Assembly (NCBI RefSeq): GCF_013299185.1
Contig: NZ_JAAFKG010000030.1
Span: 27,196 to 91,195 of the forward strand
Reading direction: 5' to 3'
Source: Microcoleus sp. bin48.metabat.b7b8b9.023
GTDB lineage: Bacteria > Cyanobacteriota > Cyanobacteriia > Cyanobacteriales > Microcoleaceae
DNA length: 64,000 bases
A program made the translations under genes and the position numbers. Below, in pieces: positions 17,807 to 26,953 of the stretch. The number at the start of each line of letters is the position of its first letter. Within the stretch, counting starts at the first letter, position 1. The notes below the pieces were generated by a model that was not told the DNA's origin, searched no databases, and saw nothing but the letters and a program-made list of their open reading frames with translations.

Positions 17807-18934
17807 TCATCTCCAAGCACATCGCGAAAGATTAGCTTCATTAAAAATCACCCCATCAATATTAGCTTTTTTCAAAACGGCACTGCTCAAATTAGCCTGT
17901 GTGAAATTAGCCCCGCTGAGATTTGCTTTCAGGAAATTTGCTCTTTTGGTAATAGCACCACTGAGATTAGCACCAGCTAAATTAGCCTTATTAAAATCTG
18001 CATCGCACAGGTTAGCTCCCGTAAAATCTGCTTGAGAAAAATCAGCATTTGTCAAATCAGTTTTCTCCAAATTAGCACCGCGCAAATTAGCTCCCGCAAA
18101 ACAAGCACCTGCGAAGGTACTCCACCGCAGATTAGCTCCTGCAAAAACAAACCTATTAAAATTTGAGCCATTCAAATTCGATCGAATTAATTTAATCCCC
18201 GCCAGATTTGCTCCTGTCAATTTTGCTCCCTCCAGATTTGCCAGACTCAAATCAGCACCAGTCAAATCAGCACCAGTCAAATCCGCACCGCTCAAATCAG
18301 CCCCACCAAGTTTAGCTTTTTTCAGGATAGTTTGACATAAATTAGCTTGGCGCAAATTAACTAAACGGAGGTTTGCTTGACTCAGATTTGCTCCCTGCAA
18401 ATCAGCCCCGCTGAGATTCGAGCGACTCAGGTTAGCTCCACTCAAATCGGCATTTTTAAGATTACTTACTTCCAAGTTACTCTGAAAAATTTTGGCTGTT
18501 TGTAAATTACAACCTTCAAAACTTGCTCCTGCTAAATTAGACTCCCTCAAGTTAGCTCCACTCAAATTATATCCGCTCAAATTTGTCCAACTCAAATCTA
18601 AAAATCCGCCCAATAAAAGTAAATTTTGCACTCTCCATTTATTCCAGATTGTTGTACCTTTTTCAAGCAAGCTAATTTGTTCTTCCCGACAAAACATCGC
18701 AGCGGCGGCAGCTCGCACCCGCTCGTCAGCATCGTCAAAAACTGTAATTGCTGCTTCTAAACCTGCTTCTGGGTAGTTGAAAGCATCCGAAAGTGCTGCT
18801 AACCTTGCTTCAGCTAGGGGGCTGGCTAAGCGTTGCTTGACTCCTGCTATGCCGCCCAAGACAGCAGCATTAATTGGAGGTGGATTTTTACCGCCCAAAA
18901 TTGCATCGTATTGTGTGGGTTCATGGGCCGACAT
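17807..18934 (-). CDS. Pentapeptide-repeat protein with N-terminal HEAT-like region
   Basis: Residues about 1-110 are helical, with an Ala-rich HEAT-like segment (DDADERVRAAAAAMFCREEQ). From about residue 115 to the C-terminus there are roughly 50 tandem A(D/N)LxX pentapeptides, such as GADLTGADLTGADLSLANLE, predicting a long right-handed beta-helix. Such proteins are common in cyanobacteria and their roles are mostly unknown. The start ATG is the first in the frame. It lies 36 bases upstream of the SDR start in the same direction, so cotranscription is likely. Confidence 0.93.
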   Translation of the reverse strand: MSAHEPTQYDAILGGKNPPPINAAVLGGIAGVKQRLASPLAEARLAALSDAFNYPEAGLEAAITVFDDADERVRAAAAAMFCREEQISLLEKGTTIWNKWRVQNLLLLGGFLDLSWTNLSGYNLSGANLRESNLAGASFEGCNLQTAKIFQSNLEVSNLKNADLSGANLSRSNLSGADLQGANLSQANLRLVNLRQANLCQTILKKAKLGGADLSGADLTGADLTGADLSLANLEGAKLTGANLAGIKLIRSNLNGSNFNRFVFAGANLRWSTFAGACFAGANLRGANLEKTDLTNADFSQADFTGANLCDADFNKANLAGANLSGAITKRANFLKANLSGANFTQANLSSAVLKKANIDGVIFNEANLSRCAWR

Positions 18935-19014
18935 AAATTTGAGAAGCAGGAATAAGAAAAAAATACGGTAACTACTAATGATAGTATGTCCTTCGAGAAT
19001 TCCTATAATAATAT

Positions 19015-19133
19015 TGGTTCGTCGTAGTGAGGACTTTAGTCCTTTCTTGGATGCGGACTAAAGTCCTCACTACGAACCTTTTGACTTTAGTTCTTTCGTT
19101 TATGCGGACTAAAGTCCTCACTACGAACCTTTT
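19015..19133. repeat. GGTTCGTAGTGAGGACTTTAGTCC repeats, overlapping the queG 3' end
   Basis: Three arms of the same family as at 4289 and 13690 form alternative hairpins. The distal copy runs into queG: on the minus strand its GGTTCGTAG supplies the last two codons and the TAG stop of that gene. Confidence 0.85.
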
Positions 19134-20086
19134 ATTTGATTTGCTTTGGCATTTCTGCGTAGCATTTCGGGTTTAATTCGCCGCAGTGCCGAAGCTGTAA
19201 ATCGGCGGTTCCATTCTTCATCGGAAATTGTGGCTAATTCTGCAAGCGTTGGTGCTATGTTTTCAGGATAAGGCTCAAATTCTGCAACATCCGTTGGTTT
19301 GGCAAATCGCTGATTCCAAGGACAAACATCTTGACAAATATCGCAACCTGCTACCCAACCTTGTAAATTAGATGCTATTTCGTCGGGCAGTTTTTCGGCC
19401 CGATTCTCGATCGTATGATAAGCTATGCACCGATCGGCATTCACGACAAAAGGCTCAGTAATAGCTGCCGTCGGACACGCCTCGATGCAGCGAGTGCAGG
19501 TACCGCAATGTTGAGTGTGTGGCGCATCCGGCTCTAACTCGATATTAGTCAAAATTTCGCCCAAAAACACCCAAGAACCGTATTCTCGCGAAATTACATT
19601 ACCATTTTTAGCAATCCAGCCAATCCCCGCCCGCTGGGCCCACATTTTATCCTGAACCGGCCCGGTATCAGCATAATACCGTGCTTCAATTCCTTCGCCT
19701 TGCGATCGCACCCAATTTGCTAACAGCTTGAGTTTTTTGTGCAGAATTTTGTGGTAATCCCGCCCCCAACCGTAGCGAGAGATTTTAGCATACTCTCTGA
19801 CTGCATCGTCTCCCTCCAACGAGGGATTCTCGGGGCGTTGGTGAGGCGTGTAGTAATTGAGGGCGACACATATTAATGACTGCACGTCTGGCACGAGCGA
19901 TCGAATATCCAGCCGTTTCGGGTTGGTCATCCATGCCATATCCGCCTGATAACCGTTGTCCAGCCAAGCCTGCAATCTTTGTGCATCTACCTGCGTTTGG
20001 GTTTGTGCTGAGGCGATCCCAATCTTGTGAAATCCTAACTCTAGGCCTTTTTGCTTAATGCGATCGCTATTAATTGATATTTTCAT
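19121..20086 (-). CDS. queG: Epoxyqueuosine reductase
   Basis: Catalyses the last step of queuosine synthesis, reducing epoxyqueuosine to queuosine in tRNA, using cobalamin and two 4Fe-4S clusters. The 321-aa protein has the family motifs: AxxYYTPHQRP, RYGWGRDYHKILHKKL, the conserved YADTGPVQDKMWAQRAGIGW substrate/cobalamin region, and ferredoxin-like cluster motifs CGTCTRCIEACPT and CDICQDVCPWN. Length is slightly short because the C-terminus ends in a repeat (residues GS and the stop come from it). It is apparently monocistronic and divergent from ocp. Confidence 0.97.
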   Translation of the reverse strand: MKISINSDRIKQKGLELGFHKIGIASAQTQTQVDAQRLQAWLDNGYQADMAWMTNPKRLDIRSLVPDVQSLICVALNYYTPHQRPENPSLEGDDAVREYAKISRYGWGRDYHKILHKKLKLLANWVRSQGEGIEARYYADTGPVQDKMWAQRAGIGWIAKNGNVISREYGSWVFLGEILTNIELEPDAPHTQHCGTCTRCIEACPTAAITEPFVVNADRCIAYHTIENRAEKLPDEIASNLQGWVAGCDICQDVCPWNQRFAKPTDVAEFEPYPENIAPTLAELATISDEEWNRRFTASALRRIKPEMLRRNAKANQIKGS

Positions 20087-20304
20087 AGGATTATAATCAA
20101 ATGCACAAAATGCGTCACAAGTCTAGCAATCTTGAGCTTAATTTGGGACAGCATTGATAATACTTTTGCAACCTTTATATTTATAAATTTGAACTCTAAA
20201 ATGTTAAAGATTTCACACAACGTTACATAATGTAATGAAGGGAGAATTCGATTCGCCTATTCAAGTACGCAAGTAAAACCCACAGCGAATCGCAGAATAT
20301 ACAC

Positions 20305-21267
20305 ATGGCAGTTAGTATTCAATCCGCTCAATCTATTTTCTCCAACACCGAGATTGCTAGTGCTGTTCCGGCTACTACCGACGCTTTCTACAAACTCACC
20401 GTCGAAGACCAACTAGCACTGCTCTGGTATGCTTACACCGAAATGGGCATTTCTATCACCGCAGCAGCCCCCGGAGTAGCGAGCATGGCGCTTGTCGAAG
20501 GCGTGCTGGGCGAAATCAAACAGATGTCGCCGGCTGCTCAAAGCAAAACCATGTTTGACCTAGCAAGCAATGCCGACACCACCATCGGCCGGATTTACAC
20601 TTCCTTGCGCGTCAACACTAAACTCGGTTTCTGGTACGAATTGGGACAGTTGATGAAACAGGGCGTTGTCGCTCCCATCCCTGCTGGCTATCAAATGTCT
20701 CCCGAAGCAACCCAAGTCCTTGAAAACATCAAGAAGCTCGATCCGGGTCAACAAATTACTGTACTTCGCAACACCGTAGTTCACATGGGCTACGATCCCG
20801 ATTTCAGCCAAGAATACGGCAAACGCTCTGCTCCTCGCAGCACTCCTACCGCTGTAGCAGAGCGGGTGAAAACCCAGATTGAGGGTATCAGCGAGAAAAC
20901 TGTGCTCAGCTACATCGACAACATGAACGCCTTCGACTTCACCCCAGCCGTCGGTTTATTTGCTGAAGACGGTGCTCTCCAACCGCCTTTCCAAAAGCCG
21001 ATCGTCGGTCGCGAAGCTATCCTCAACTATATGCGGGAAGAGTGCATCGGCCTGAAAATGCTGCCCGAGCGAGGTGTGTCGGAGCCGGCTGAAGATGGCT
21101 ACCGCCAAGTCAAAGTCACGGGTAAAGTCGAAACTCCTTGGTTCGGCGCCAATGTGGGTATGAACATCGCGTGGCGGTTTATGCTCGATCCTCAAGGTCA
21201 AATTTTCTTTGTGGCGATCGACTTGTTGGCTTCTCCTAAGGAATTGATGAATTTGATGCGGAAATAG
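20305..21267 (+). CDS. ocp: Orange carotenoid protein
   Basis: Blue-green-light photoreceptor that binds a keto-carotenoid and quenches the phycobilisome. The 320-aa protein has the N-terminal helical carotenoid-binding domain and the C-terminal NTF2-like domain. Key positions are present: Tyr44, Trp41, Trp110, Arg155 (the interdomain salt-bridge residue), and the carotenoid keto-group partners Tyr203 and Trp290 (equivalent to Tyr201 and Trp288 of the Synechocystis protein). A linker rich in Ser/Pro/Arg (about 165-190) joins the domains. The gene is followed by a homologue of its C-terminal domain. No fluorescence recovery protein gene is seen nearby. Confidence 0.98.
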   Translation: MAVSIQSAQSIFSNTEIASAVPATTDAFYKLTVEDQLALLWYAYTEMGISITAAAPGVASMALVEGVLGEIKQMSPAAQSKTMFDLASNADTTIGRIYTSLRVNTKLGFWYELGQLMKQGVVAPIPAGYQMSPEATQVLENIKKLDPGQQITVLRNTVVHMGYDPDFSQEYGKRSAPRSTPTAVAERVKTQIEGISEKTVLSYIDNMNAFDFTPAVGLFAEDGALQPPFQKPIVGREAILNYMREECIGLKMLPERGVSEPAEDGYRQVKVTGKVETPWFGANVGMNIAWRFMLDPQGQIFFVAIDLLASPKELMNLMRK

Positions 21268-21297
21268 CATCTTCTTGTTTAACAAAGACTCTACAGC

Positions 21298-21325
21298 AAC
21301 CCAGATCCCACGAGGTGTCTGGGTT
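21298..21325 (+). terminator. Probable terminator after ocp
   Basis: Stem AACCCAGA / TCTGGGTT with a 12-base loop, 30 bases after the ocp stop, followed by a moderately T-rich run. It may partly separate ocp from the homologue downstream. Confidence 0.55.
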
Positions 21326-21605
21326 TAGTTGATTTGAGATTTGAGATTTTTCGATTTTTGATTTGAGATTTGAAGGATTCAAGGATTGGTAATGGCTGAT
21401 GGCATAAGGGTTTGCGACTTGCCTACAGTTGCATTATTTTTGGTAACTGGTACAATTTCGGTCGATCGGCCTCAAAGCTCCAGCAGGCCCATAACATTAT
21501 TGATTTTTTAGATAAAATTTATGACCCTAGTTATATCTTTTGATGGATTTCCTGTGACCGAGAGAATGATTACATTAGATTTATTCATCTCAAATCACTT
21601 CTTAT

Positions 21606-22037
21606 ATGACCGCCACAACTAGACCTATTTTAACTCGCTCTATAAATATCGTCGGTCTCACAAAGCTTGCGGTACAGCGATATTTTGAAACTTTTAACGC
21701 CGGTGATTTTGAATCCACCGTTAATCTGTTTGCTGAGGACGGAGTTCTGCACGCGCCCTTTGAAGAGCCAATTATCGGCAAAAGCTCGATCGCCAGTTAT
21801 CTAAAAACAGAAGCGCCAGGAATGAATCTCGAACCCCAGCAAAGTGTAAGCAAAATTTTAGAAGATGGGACAGTTGAAATTCAGGTCAGCGGCCGGGTGC
21901 AAACTCCCGCATTTGGTATTAATGTCGGATGGTTTTTTTTGCTCAATTTTCAGCAAGAAATTGTTTCTGTTACCGTCAAACTCTTAGCATCTCCCCAAGA
22001 ATTGCTGACTCTGCGACCTAAGAAATTCGGTTCTTAA
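21606..22037 (+). CDS. OCP C-terminal-domain homologue (CTDH), NTF2-like carotenoid carrier
   Basis: 143-aa single NTF2-like domain clearly homologous to the OCP C-terminal half (FNAGDFESTVNLFAEDG, APFEEPIIG, KLLASPQELLTL). Known CTDHs dimerise around a keto-carotenoid and deliver it to OCP or helical carotenoid proteins. The Tyr equivalent to OCP Tyr201 (QRYFETFNA) and the Trp equivalent to Trp288 (GINVGWFF, after a four-residue deletion) are retained; the Trp277 equivalent is Ala. There is no cysteine at all, so the disulfide-controlled type of CTDH is excluded. It lies 339 bases downstream of ocp; a shared role in carotenoid handling is likely. Confidence 0.88.
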   Translation: MTATTRPILTRSINIVGLTKLAVQRYFETFNAGDFESTVNLFAEDGVLHAPFEEPIIGKSSIASYLKTEAPGMNLEPQQSVSKILEDGTVEIQVSGRVQTPAFGINVGWFFLLNFQQEIVSVTVKLLASPQELLTLRPKKFGS

Positions 22038-22176
22038 TATAGGAATTATCCAGGGAGTGAGGCACAAATTGGTAATTGGTAATTGCCAAGAAAGCGACCG
22101 CAATGAAATTGTTTTATAGTGAGGAATAACCTCATCTCCAGAGGGAGCATCCCAATGAATGCAAAAAAGCAATTTT

Positions 22177-22240
22177 TTTACAGTGCTATCCCCGAAAAGC
22201 GAGTGTTGAATATATCGCTCTTCGGGGACAGCACTATAAA
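22177..22240. repeat. Hairpin repeat related to the 5229 element
   Basis: Imperfect inverted arms with TACAGTGCTATCCCCGAA on one side and TTCGGGGACAGCACTATA on the other. It lies in the 730-base gap between the CTDH and the RsbW-like gene. That gap shows no supportable gene; short ORFs in it run through repeats. Confidence 0.75.
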
Positions 22241-22659
22241 ATCCAAACTGAGAGGCTCCCATCTATCTAAGCATAGCCAACGCTATAGAAAGCCGATTTT
22301 TTCAGTATTTATCAGCCCGCAACAGTACCTAGAGCAACCGCAGCCGACAGCTAAAACGTTGTTATGTTATACGATTTATAAAAAGTATTGGTACATAATT
22401 GTTGGGGATGAGTAAAACGAGGAGTTGTTTGCTTAACTCGCGATAGAGGTGCGTCGCTACTCGAAAAGTCGCTTTTCTTTACGGATTTTTAATAGCGACG
22501 CACCCTACAGCTACTGTTGCTTGTTTCTTCTTAATTCTTTCTTCTTCCTTCGGCTCTACAATCTTAGAGTCTGGTTAGAGAGGGACGAGATTGCAAGAAA
22601 AAGTGGCTGTCACCGCACGGTGCGACAGACAACCACTAGAATCAAAAACATTGTCAATC

Positions 22660-22768
22660 ACTAATGACTAATGACTAATGACTAATGACTAAACGGTGCG
22701 ACAGACAACCACTAGAATCAAAAACATTGTCAATCACTAATGACTAATGACTAATGACTAATGACTAA
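22660..22768. repeat. Tandem TAATGAC heptamers with a duplicated 'gtgcgacagacaaccactag' segment
   Basis: Two blocks of TAATGACTAATGACTAATGAC heptamers are separated by a second copy of a roughly 45-base segment (first copy at about 22619-22660), so the whole roughly 75-base unit is directly duplicated. It directly abuts the RsbW-like gene's 3' end. Confidence 0.8.
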
Positions 22769-23191
22769 TTAAGATTTTTCCGGCAAACTCGCTTCCAACT
22801 TCAGACAGTTACGACCGTCTAATTGCAAAGTGTAGTCCACCCGATCCATAAGTCGGCTCATAATCAGCCAGCCATAGCCACTTTCTTGTTTAGCTTCCGG
22901 CCTCGGGGGACTGTAAGTATCCATTTCGTAACCTTTACCGTAATCCCAAATTTCTAAACCAATATCCCGATTTTTTAAATTCAAGCGAATTAAAACTGGC
23001 AGATTGGGTTGATCTTTGTGAGCATGGCGGATCACGTTAGAATAGGCTTCTGCTAACACCAAGCGCAAACGATTCGACTGACGCGGCCAATCGACGTGCT
23101 CTCCTAGCTCAACTTCCAAACTGCTCAGCAACCAATTTTCAACTATTGTTAAAAACCGCAAGTCGCTTGGCACATGAAGCTCAGTATTCAT
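22769..23191 (-). CDS. RsbW-like anti-sigma factor/serine kinase (GHKL ATPase)
   Basis: 140-aa stand-alone HATPase_c protein with the N box (LAEAYSNVIRHAH), G1 (LEIWDYGKGY) and a short G2 region (ESGYGWLIMSRLMD). In the RsbW/SpoIIAB family such proteins phosphorylate anti-anti-sigma factors or bind sigma factors. It is on the same strand as an RsbU-like phosphatase gene about 0.9 kb upstream, suggesting a partner-switching module. No anti-anti-sigma factor (STAS) gene is visible in the window. Confidence 0.87.
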   Translation of the reverse strand: MNTELHVPSDLRFLTIVENWLLSSLEVELGEHVDWPRQSNRLRLVLAEAYSNVIRHAHKDQPNLPVLIRLNLKNRDIGLEIWDYGKGYEMDTYSPPRPEAKQESGYGWLIMSRLMDRVDYTLQLDGRNCLKLEASLPEKS

Positions 23192-23569
23192 AAAAAAATC
23201 CCGTAAGTTTGAAAACCCTGTGTCTTCAGACCAGGTTTGACACTCAAGCGGGCTAAAGCCGCTGAGATTCTACTGACAGAATTAGACAAAGGGTGTGACC
23301 TAAATCTAATCTCGTTACGACCGTCAAGCGCCGTCTACTTAGTCACTCATCGTCAAGCGATAGTTACTAGCTAATGATTGTTGTTTCTAATGCTTTCAGA
23401 ATCCATCACGCTTGCCAAGACGCGGTACGCTCGACATCCTGCCATTATTAGCTCTTTTTGTGTTGCCTCTCACTCTTGCGTACTAAGTTGCAGGGATTTC
23501 TCCGATACTAGGATGTTTCAACACGTAGATGTTTTTGTTCTTACTCACAATCTAAATTGTATCATACTA

Positions 23570-23930
23570 CGAAGAACACGGGGACTAAAGTCCTCCGCGT
23601 CGCTTTCCTAGGAAGGACTAAAGTCTCTGAGTTTCCCGCATCCCGTATTAGTTTTATGAAACATGACGCACCAAATTTATCTGGCGTTAATATTTGCCAC
23701 TACATAGAGGATACTCAATAGCGGGCGATCGATGCAATAGACTTTTTTGAAAGCGTCGATCGCAAAGCATCAGTTAAAAGTTAGGCATTGACCCGCCCAA
23801 AAACGGATACCGTGCCACCTACTTCAGTCGTGGAGAGATCCAAATTTTAGAGGAAAGTTCAAGCTCCCAGATTCAATGCGAGAGTCAAATCTAAAATCTA
23901 AAATCTAAAATCTAAAATCTAAAATCGACT
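23570..23930. repeat. Repeat-rich spacer between the RsbW-like and RsbU-like genes
   Basis: This stretch of the 907-base gap 23192-24098 contains a GGACTAAAGTCC hairpin family copy (23580-23630), GCGATCGA-containing fragments and five tandem AAAATCT units (about 23889-23925). A further repeat with TTAGCGAAGCCCGCC follows at 23957-24000. I see no convincing coding sequence in the gap. Confidence 0.6.
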
Positions 23931-24098
23931 GACGTGCTAGTTCTCTAACTTTTGCCGTTAGCGAAGCCCGCCCCTACGGGGGCTACGCCAACGAAGACGA
24001 TCGCCCGCGTTCTCTGTATTAATCTGTAGGCCCTCAACTGACGGCTGGAGTTTTTGAGACCCAAAGCCCCCGACTCTTCGTCGGCATGACTGACAGAT

Positions 24099-25772
24099 TC
24101 AGAGAACCTCCAGAGAGAGTATGGTTTGGTCATCTTCCTGAACGGGATTGTCAGCTCGGATGTAAGCCAACAAATTGTCCAAGTTGAAGGAACCAGGCTC
24201 TTGAATCAAAAGTTGCCAAAGCCCTTCTTGTTGTAGCATAGAACGGGTTTCTTCGCCCCCTGCGACCGCCTTAGTGGTCACGCTAGCTTCAGTAATCCCG
24301 TCACTTGTCAGCAGAAATACATCTCCTGACTTTAATTCGATCGCACCAGCTTTACCTTTCCAGACTGGCAATATCCCCAAGGGAATACCGCGAGCTTTGA
24401 GGAAATTCGGCTCTGCTGGTGTTCCACCGCTAGCTGCTTGAGCTTTCACCTCTGAGTTAGACCAAACGATGGGATAAATGTGACCGGCATTAGCAAAAGC
24501 CAGGTGTCCCGTTGACGGAGTGTAACGAGCTACAACCATGGTAATAAAATGGTTGTTGCCGATCAGATCGTCAGCCATACTGCTGTTCATATTCTGCATC
24601 ACTCTCTCGGGTTCGGGAGAAACTTCTTGAGAAAGTTCGCGCCGCATCACCGAAATCGCGCTAGCCATAAATAGAGCAGCCGGAACACCCTTACCGGAAA
24701 CATCTCCCACAGCTATCCAAATATCCCCTTGAGAGTGGACGTAGACCTCAAAAAAGTCACCGCCAACTTCCCGCGCGGGATAGCAACAAGCTTGCACCCT
24801 GACAGTTTCAAAATCCGGCCAACTTTGGCGCAACAAGTTTGTTTGGATTTGGCGGGCCACCTCCAACTCGTTTTGCATCTGATTGGCTAAATCCAGAGTG
24901 CGCTGATAGAGCTTAGCTTGAGACAGGGCGAGAGCAGCTTGAGCTGCTACACCTTCTATTAACTCTATCTCTTCTCCCGACCAAGGGTTAGTGCCACCTT
25001 GCTGACACAGGGCTAGTACCGCCAGCAAGTCTTGCTGATAAGTTAGGGGCACAGCAATCTCAACCGAGTTACCGTCAGCCCCACTGTTGGCGCTGACTTG
25101 AGTTTGGCGGCTGGCTACGGCTTGAACCAGCAAATTTTCATCAAAAGAAAAGCTGCTAGGTTCGGCGTTTTGGGCTTGGTAGGGAAAGGTACTGGGTAAT
25201 AGTCGATCGACCTCTACCGGCCGCAGCATACAATAGTTGGCCTCAAAAGTTTGACCTACGGTTTGAACAATAGTTTGTACCATACTAGAGTAATCTAGCG
25301 ACCCGCGAATCACGCTCATCACCTCATTAAACAGAGATTCCTTACGTAAAGCGCGACGCAGTGCAACGCTGCGCTGCTTGTAGTATTTGTAAGTTTCTGA
25401 CGCTTGATTGATAACTGATTTCAGTTCTTCAGGATTCCACGGTTTGGTGATGTATTTGAAAACTTGACCTGCATTAATTGCCTCTACCAAGTCTTCAACA
25501 TCGGTATATCCCGTCAGCAGAATCCGAATTGTATCCGGAAAACGTTCGACTGTTTTCCCCAAGAACTCGGTACCATTCATTTCTGGCATCCGCTGGTCAG
25601 ATATAATCACCGCCATCTCGCCCTGTTCGTCTAGAACTTCCAGGGCGCTGAGGGCGCTATCTGCTTTGTAAACCTGAAAATCGCGTCGAAACGTCCGGTA
25701 CAGCAAATCCAAGTTGTCGGGTTCGTCATCGACTACCATTAGTTTCAGTTTGCTTCCATCTCCCCGACTCAT
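24099..25772 (-). CDS. RsbU-like response regulator with GAF and PP2C-type phosphatase domains
   Basis: 557-aa protein: N-terminal REC domain (VVDDEPDNLDLL, phospho-acceptor in IISDQRMPEMNG, LLTGYTD, YITKPWNP; about 1-130), a coiled linker, a GAF domain (about 165-310) and a C-terminal SpoIIE/PP2C domain (REVGGDFFEVY, VGDVSGKGVPAALFMA, NAGHIYPIVW, LLTSDGITEA; about 325-555) with metal-binding Asp residues. It would dephosphorylate an anti-anti-sigma factor or similar partner in response to a phosphorelay. It is upstream of the RsbW-like kinase on the same strand. The architecture is certain; targets are not known. Confidence 0.94.
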   Translation of the reverse strand: MSRGDGSKLKLMVVDDEPDNLDLLYRTFRRDFQVYKADSALSALEVLDEQGEMAVIISDQRMPEMNGTEFLGKTVERFPDTIRILLTGYTDVEDLVEAINAGQVFKYITKPWNPEELKSVINQASETYKYYKQRSVALRRALRKESLFNEVMSVIRGSLDYSSMVQTIVQTVGQTFEANYCMLRPVEVDRLLPSTFPYQAQNAEPSSFSFDENLLVQAVASRQTQVSANSGADGNSVEIAVPLTYQQDLLAVLALCQQGGTNPWSGEEIELIEGVAAQAALALSQAKLYQRTLDLANQMQNELEVARQIQTNLLRQSWPDFETVRVQACCYPAREVGGDFFEVYVHSQGDIWIAVGDVSGKGVPAALFMASAISVMRRELSQEVSPEPERVMQNMNSSMADDLIGNNHFITMVVARYTPSTGHLAFANAGHIYPIVWSNSEVKAQAASGGTPAEPNFLKARGIPLGILPVWKGKAGAIELKSGDVFLLTSDGITEASVTTKAVAGGEETRSMLQQEGLWQLLIQEPGSFNLDNLLAYIRADNPVQEDDQTILSLEVL

Positions 25773-25992
25773 GCTATTCCCTACTCCTGGGCGAATTAAT
25801 CAGGTCTAAAACTAGCTTGTCAAGTACCCTTGGCGGATTCAGCGGAGCCGAATCTGCGTGAGGGGTTTGGGTTTCATAGGTCAGTGCCATGACGCGTGAT
25901 ACTACAAGGAAGTTCGGAACTTGCATCCGGTCGCGGCCTTGCCAGACCTCGCCGCCTTTGAGAGCTCGTCCTTTATTCCGCTTACTGCCGAA

Positions 25993-26895
25993 TCAAGTTA
26001 ATTTTTCTGCCAGTCTGAGCTTAGCAGAACGAGAGCGGGGATTTCTAGCTAGTTCGTCGGATTGGGGGACGATCGGCTTTTTTGTCAGTACCTGCAAACA
26101 CTCTGTTGCTCTCAACTGGTGCTTGACCGGCCTGTCTTCGAGACTGTGAAAAGTAATAATTCCCATTCTCCCACCGGGTTTTAACCATTTAGGCGCTTGG
26201 CTGAGGAAAGTATCTAAAGACGCAAGTTCGGAGTTGACAGCTATCCTTAAAGCTTGGAAAGTGCGGGTGGCGGGATGGATTCTACCGTTGCGCTGCTTGG
26301 GTGGGAAGGTAGACGCGATCGCGCCTGCGAGCTCTGTAGTCGTTTCAAAAGGACGCGATTGCACAATCCGTCTCGCGATGCGCCGAGACAGTCGTTCCTC
26401 GCCGTACTTGTAAATAATATCTGCTAGTTTAACTTCTTCCCAGTGATTGATAATCTCTTCTGCGGTCAAAGATTGCTGCTGGTTCATACGCATATCTAAT
26501 TTAGCGGCGTGGCGAAAACTAAAGCCTCGTTCCGGTGTATCGAACTGAGCAGAGCTAACGCCCAAGTCTGCTATAATACCATCAAATTTGGCATCAGAAG
26601 ACTGATATTGGGCAAAATTGCCGTGCCAAAACTCGACGGGCGAGTTAGCAAACCGGGCCCCGCAAAAACGGATGGCTTCTTCATCGCGATCGATCGCCAC
26701 CACCGTCACATCAGGGGCGGCCGCCAAAATCAAACTCGTGTGTCCGCCGCCCCCAAGCGTCGCATCCAAATAGCGCCCGCCGGCACGCACAGCTAAACCC
26801 GTAATTAATTCATTACCTAAAACTGGAACGTGATAGGTGTCAGCGCAGACATCCGATCCAGGGGTGTCCTTCTCAGAGAGCTCGATATCCTTCAT
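25993..26895 (-). CDS. rsmH: 16S rRNA (cytosine-1402-N4)-methyltransferase
   Basis: Methylates N4 of C1402 in 16S rRNA. The SAM-binding motif [15 protein letters not shown] and the family signatures [27 protein letters not shown] and [14 protein letters not shown] are present, and the C-terminal [14 protein letters not shown] motif closes the domain. The start at ATG 26895 (MKDIELSEK) is preferred to the TTG at 26925 in the longer frame. It is divergent from ndhH with about 58 bases between start codons, so promoters must overlap. Confidence 0.97.
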   Translation of the reverse strand: MKDIELSEKDTPGSDVCADTYHVPVLGNELITGLAVRAGGRYLDATLGGGGHTSLILAAAPDVTVVAIDRDEEAIRFCGARFANSPVEFWHGNFAQYQSSDAKFDGIIADLGVSSAQFDTPERGFSFRHAAKLDMRMNQQQSLTAEEIINHWEEVKLADIIYKYGEERLSRRIARRIVQSRPFETTTELAGAIASTFPPKQRNGRIHPATRTFQALRIAVNSELASLDTFLSQAPKWLKPGGRMGIITFHSLEDRPVKHQLRATECLQVLTKKPIVPQSDELARNPRSRSAKLRLAEKLT

Positions 26896-26953
26896 AATCA
26901 ATAAAAGTGAAACAAAAATCAACAATAGTCAGTAATCATTAAGTCATTTAATT

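Noticed and set aside
22119..22415. 98-codon plus-strand ORF after the CTDH gene
   Set aside because: Its 5' half is the 22177-22240 hairpin repeat; no family or ribosome-binding support.
22660..22768. Possible CRISPR-like array (also the heptamer blocks at 48470 and 53034)
   Set aside because: Units are 7 nt long and contiguous, without spacers; they are short tandem repeats.
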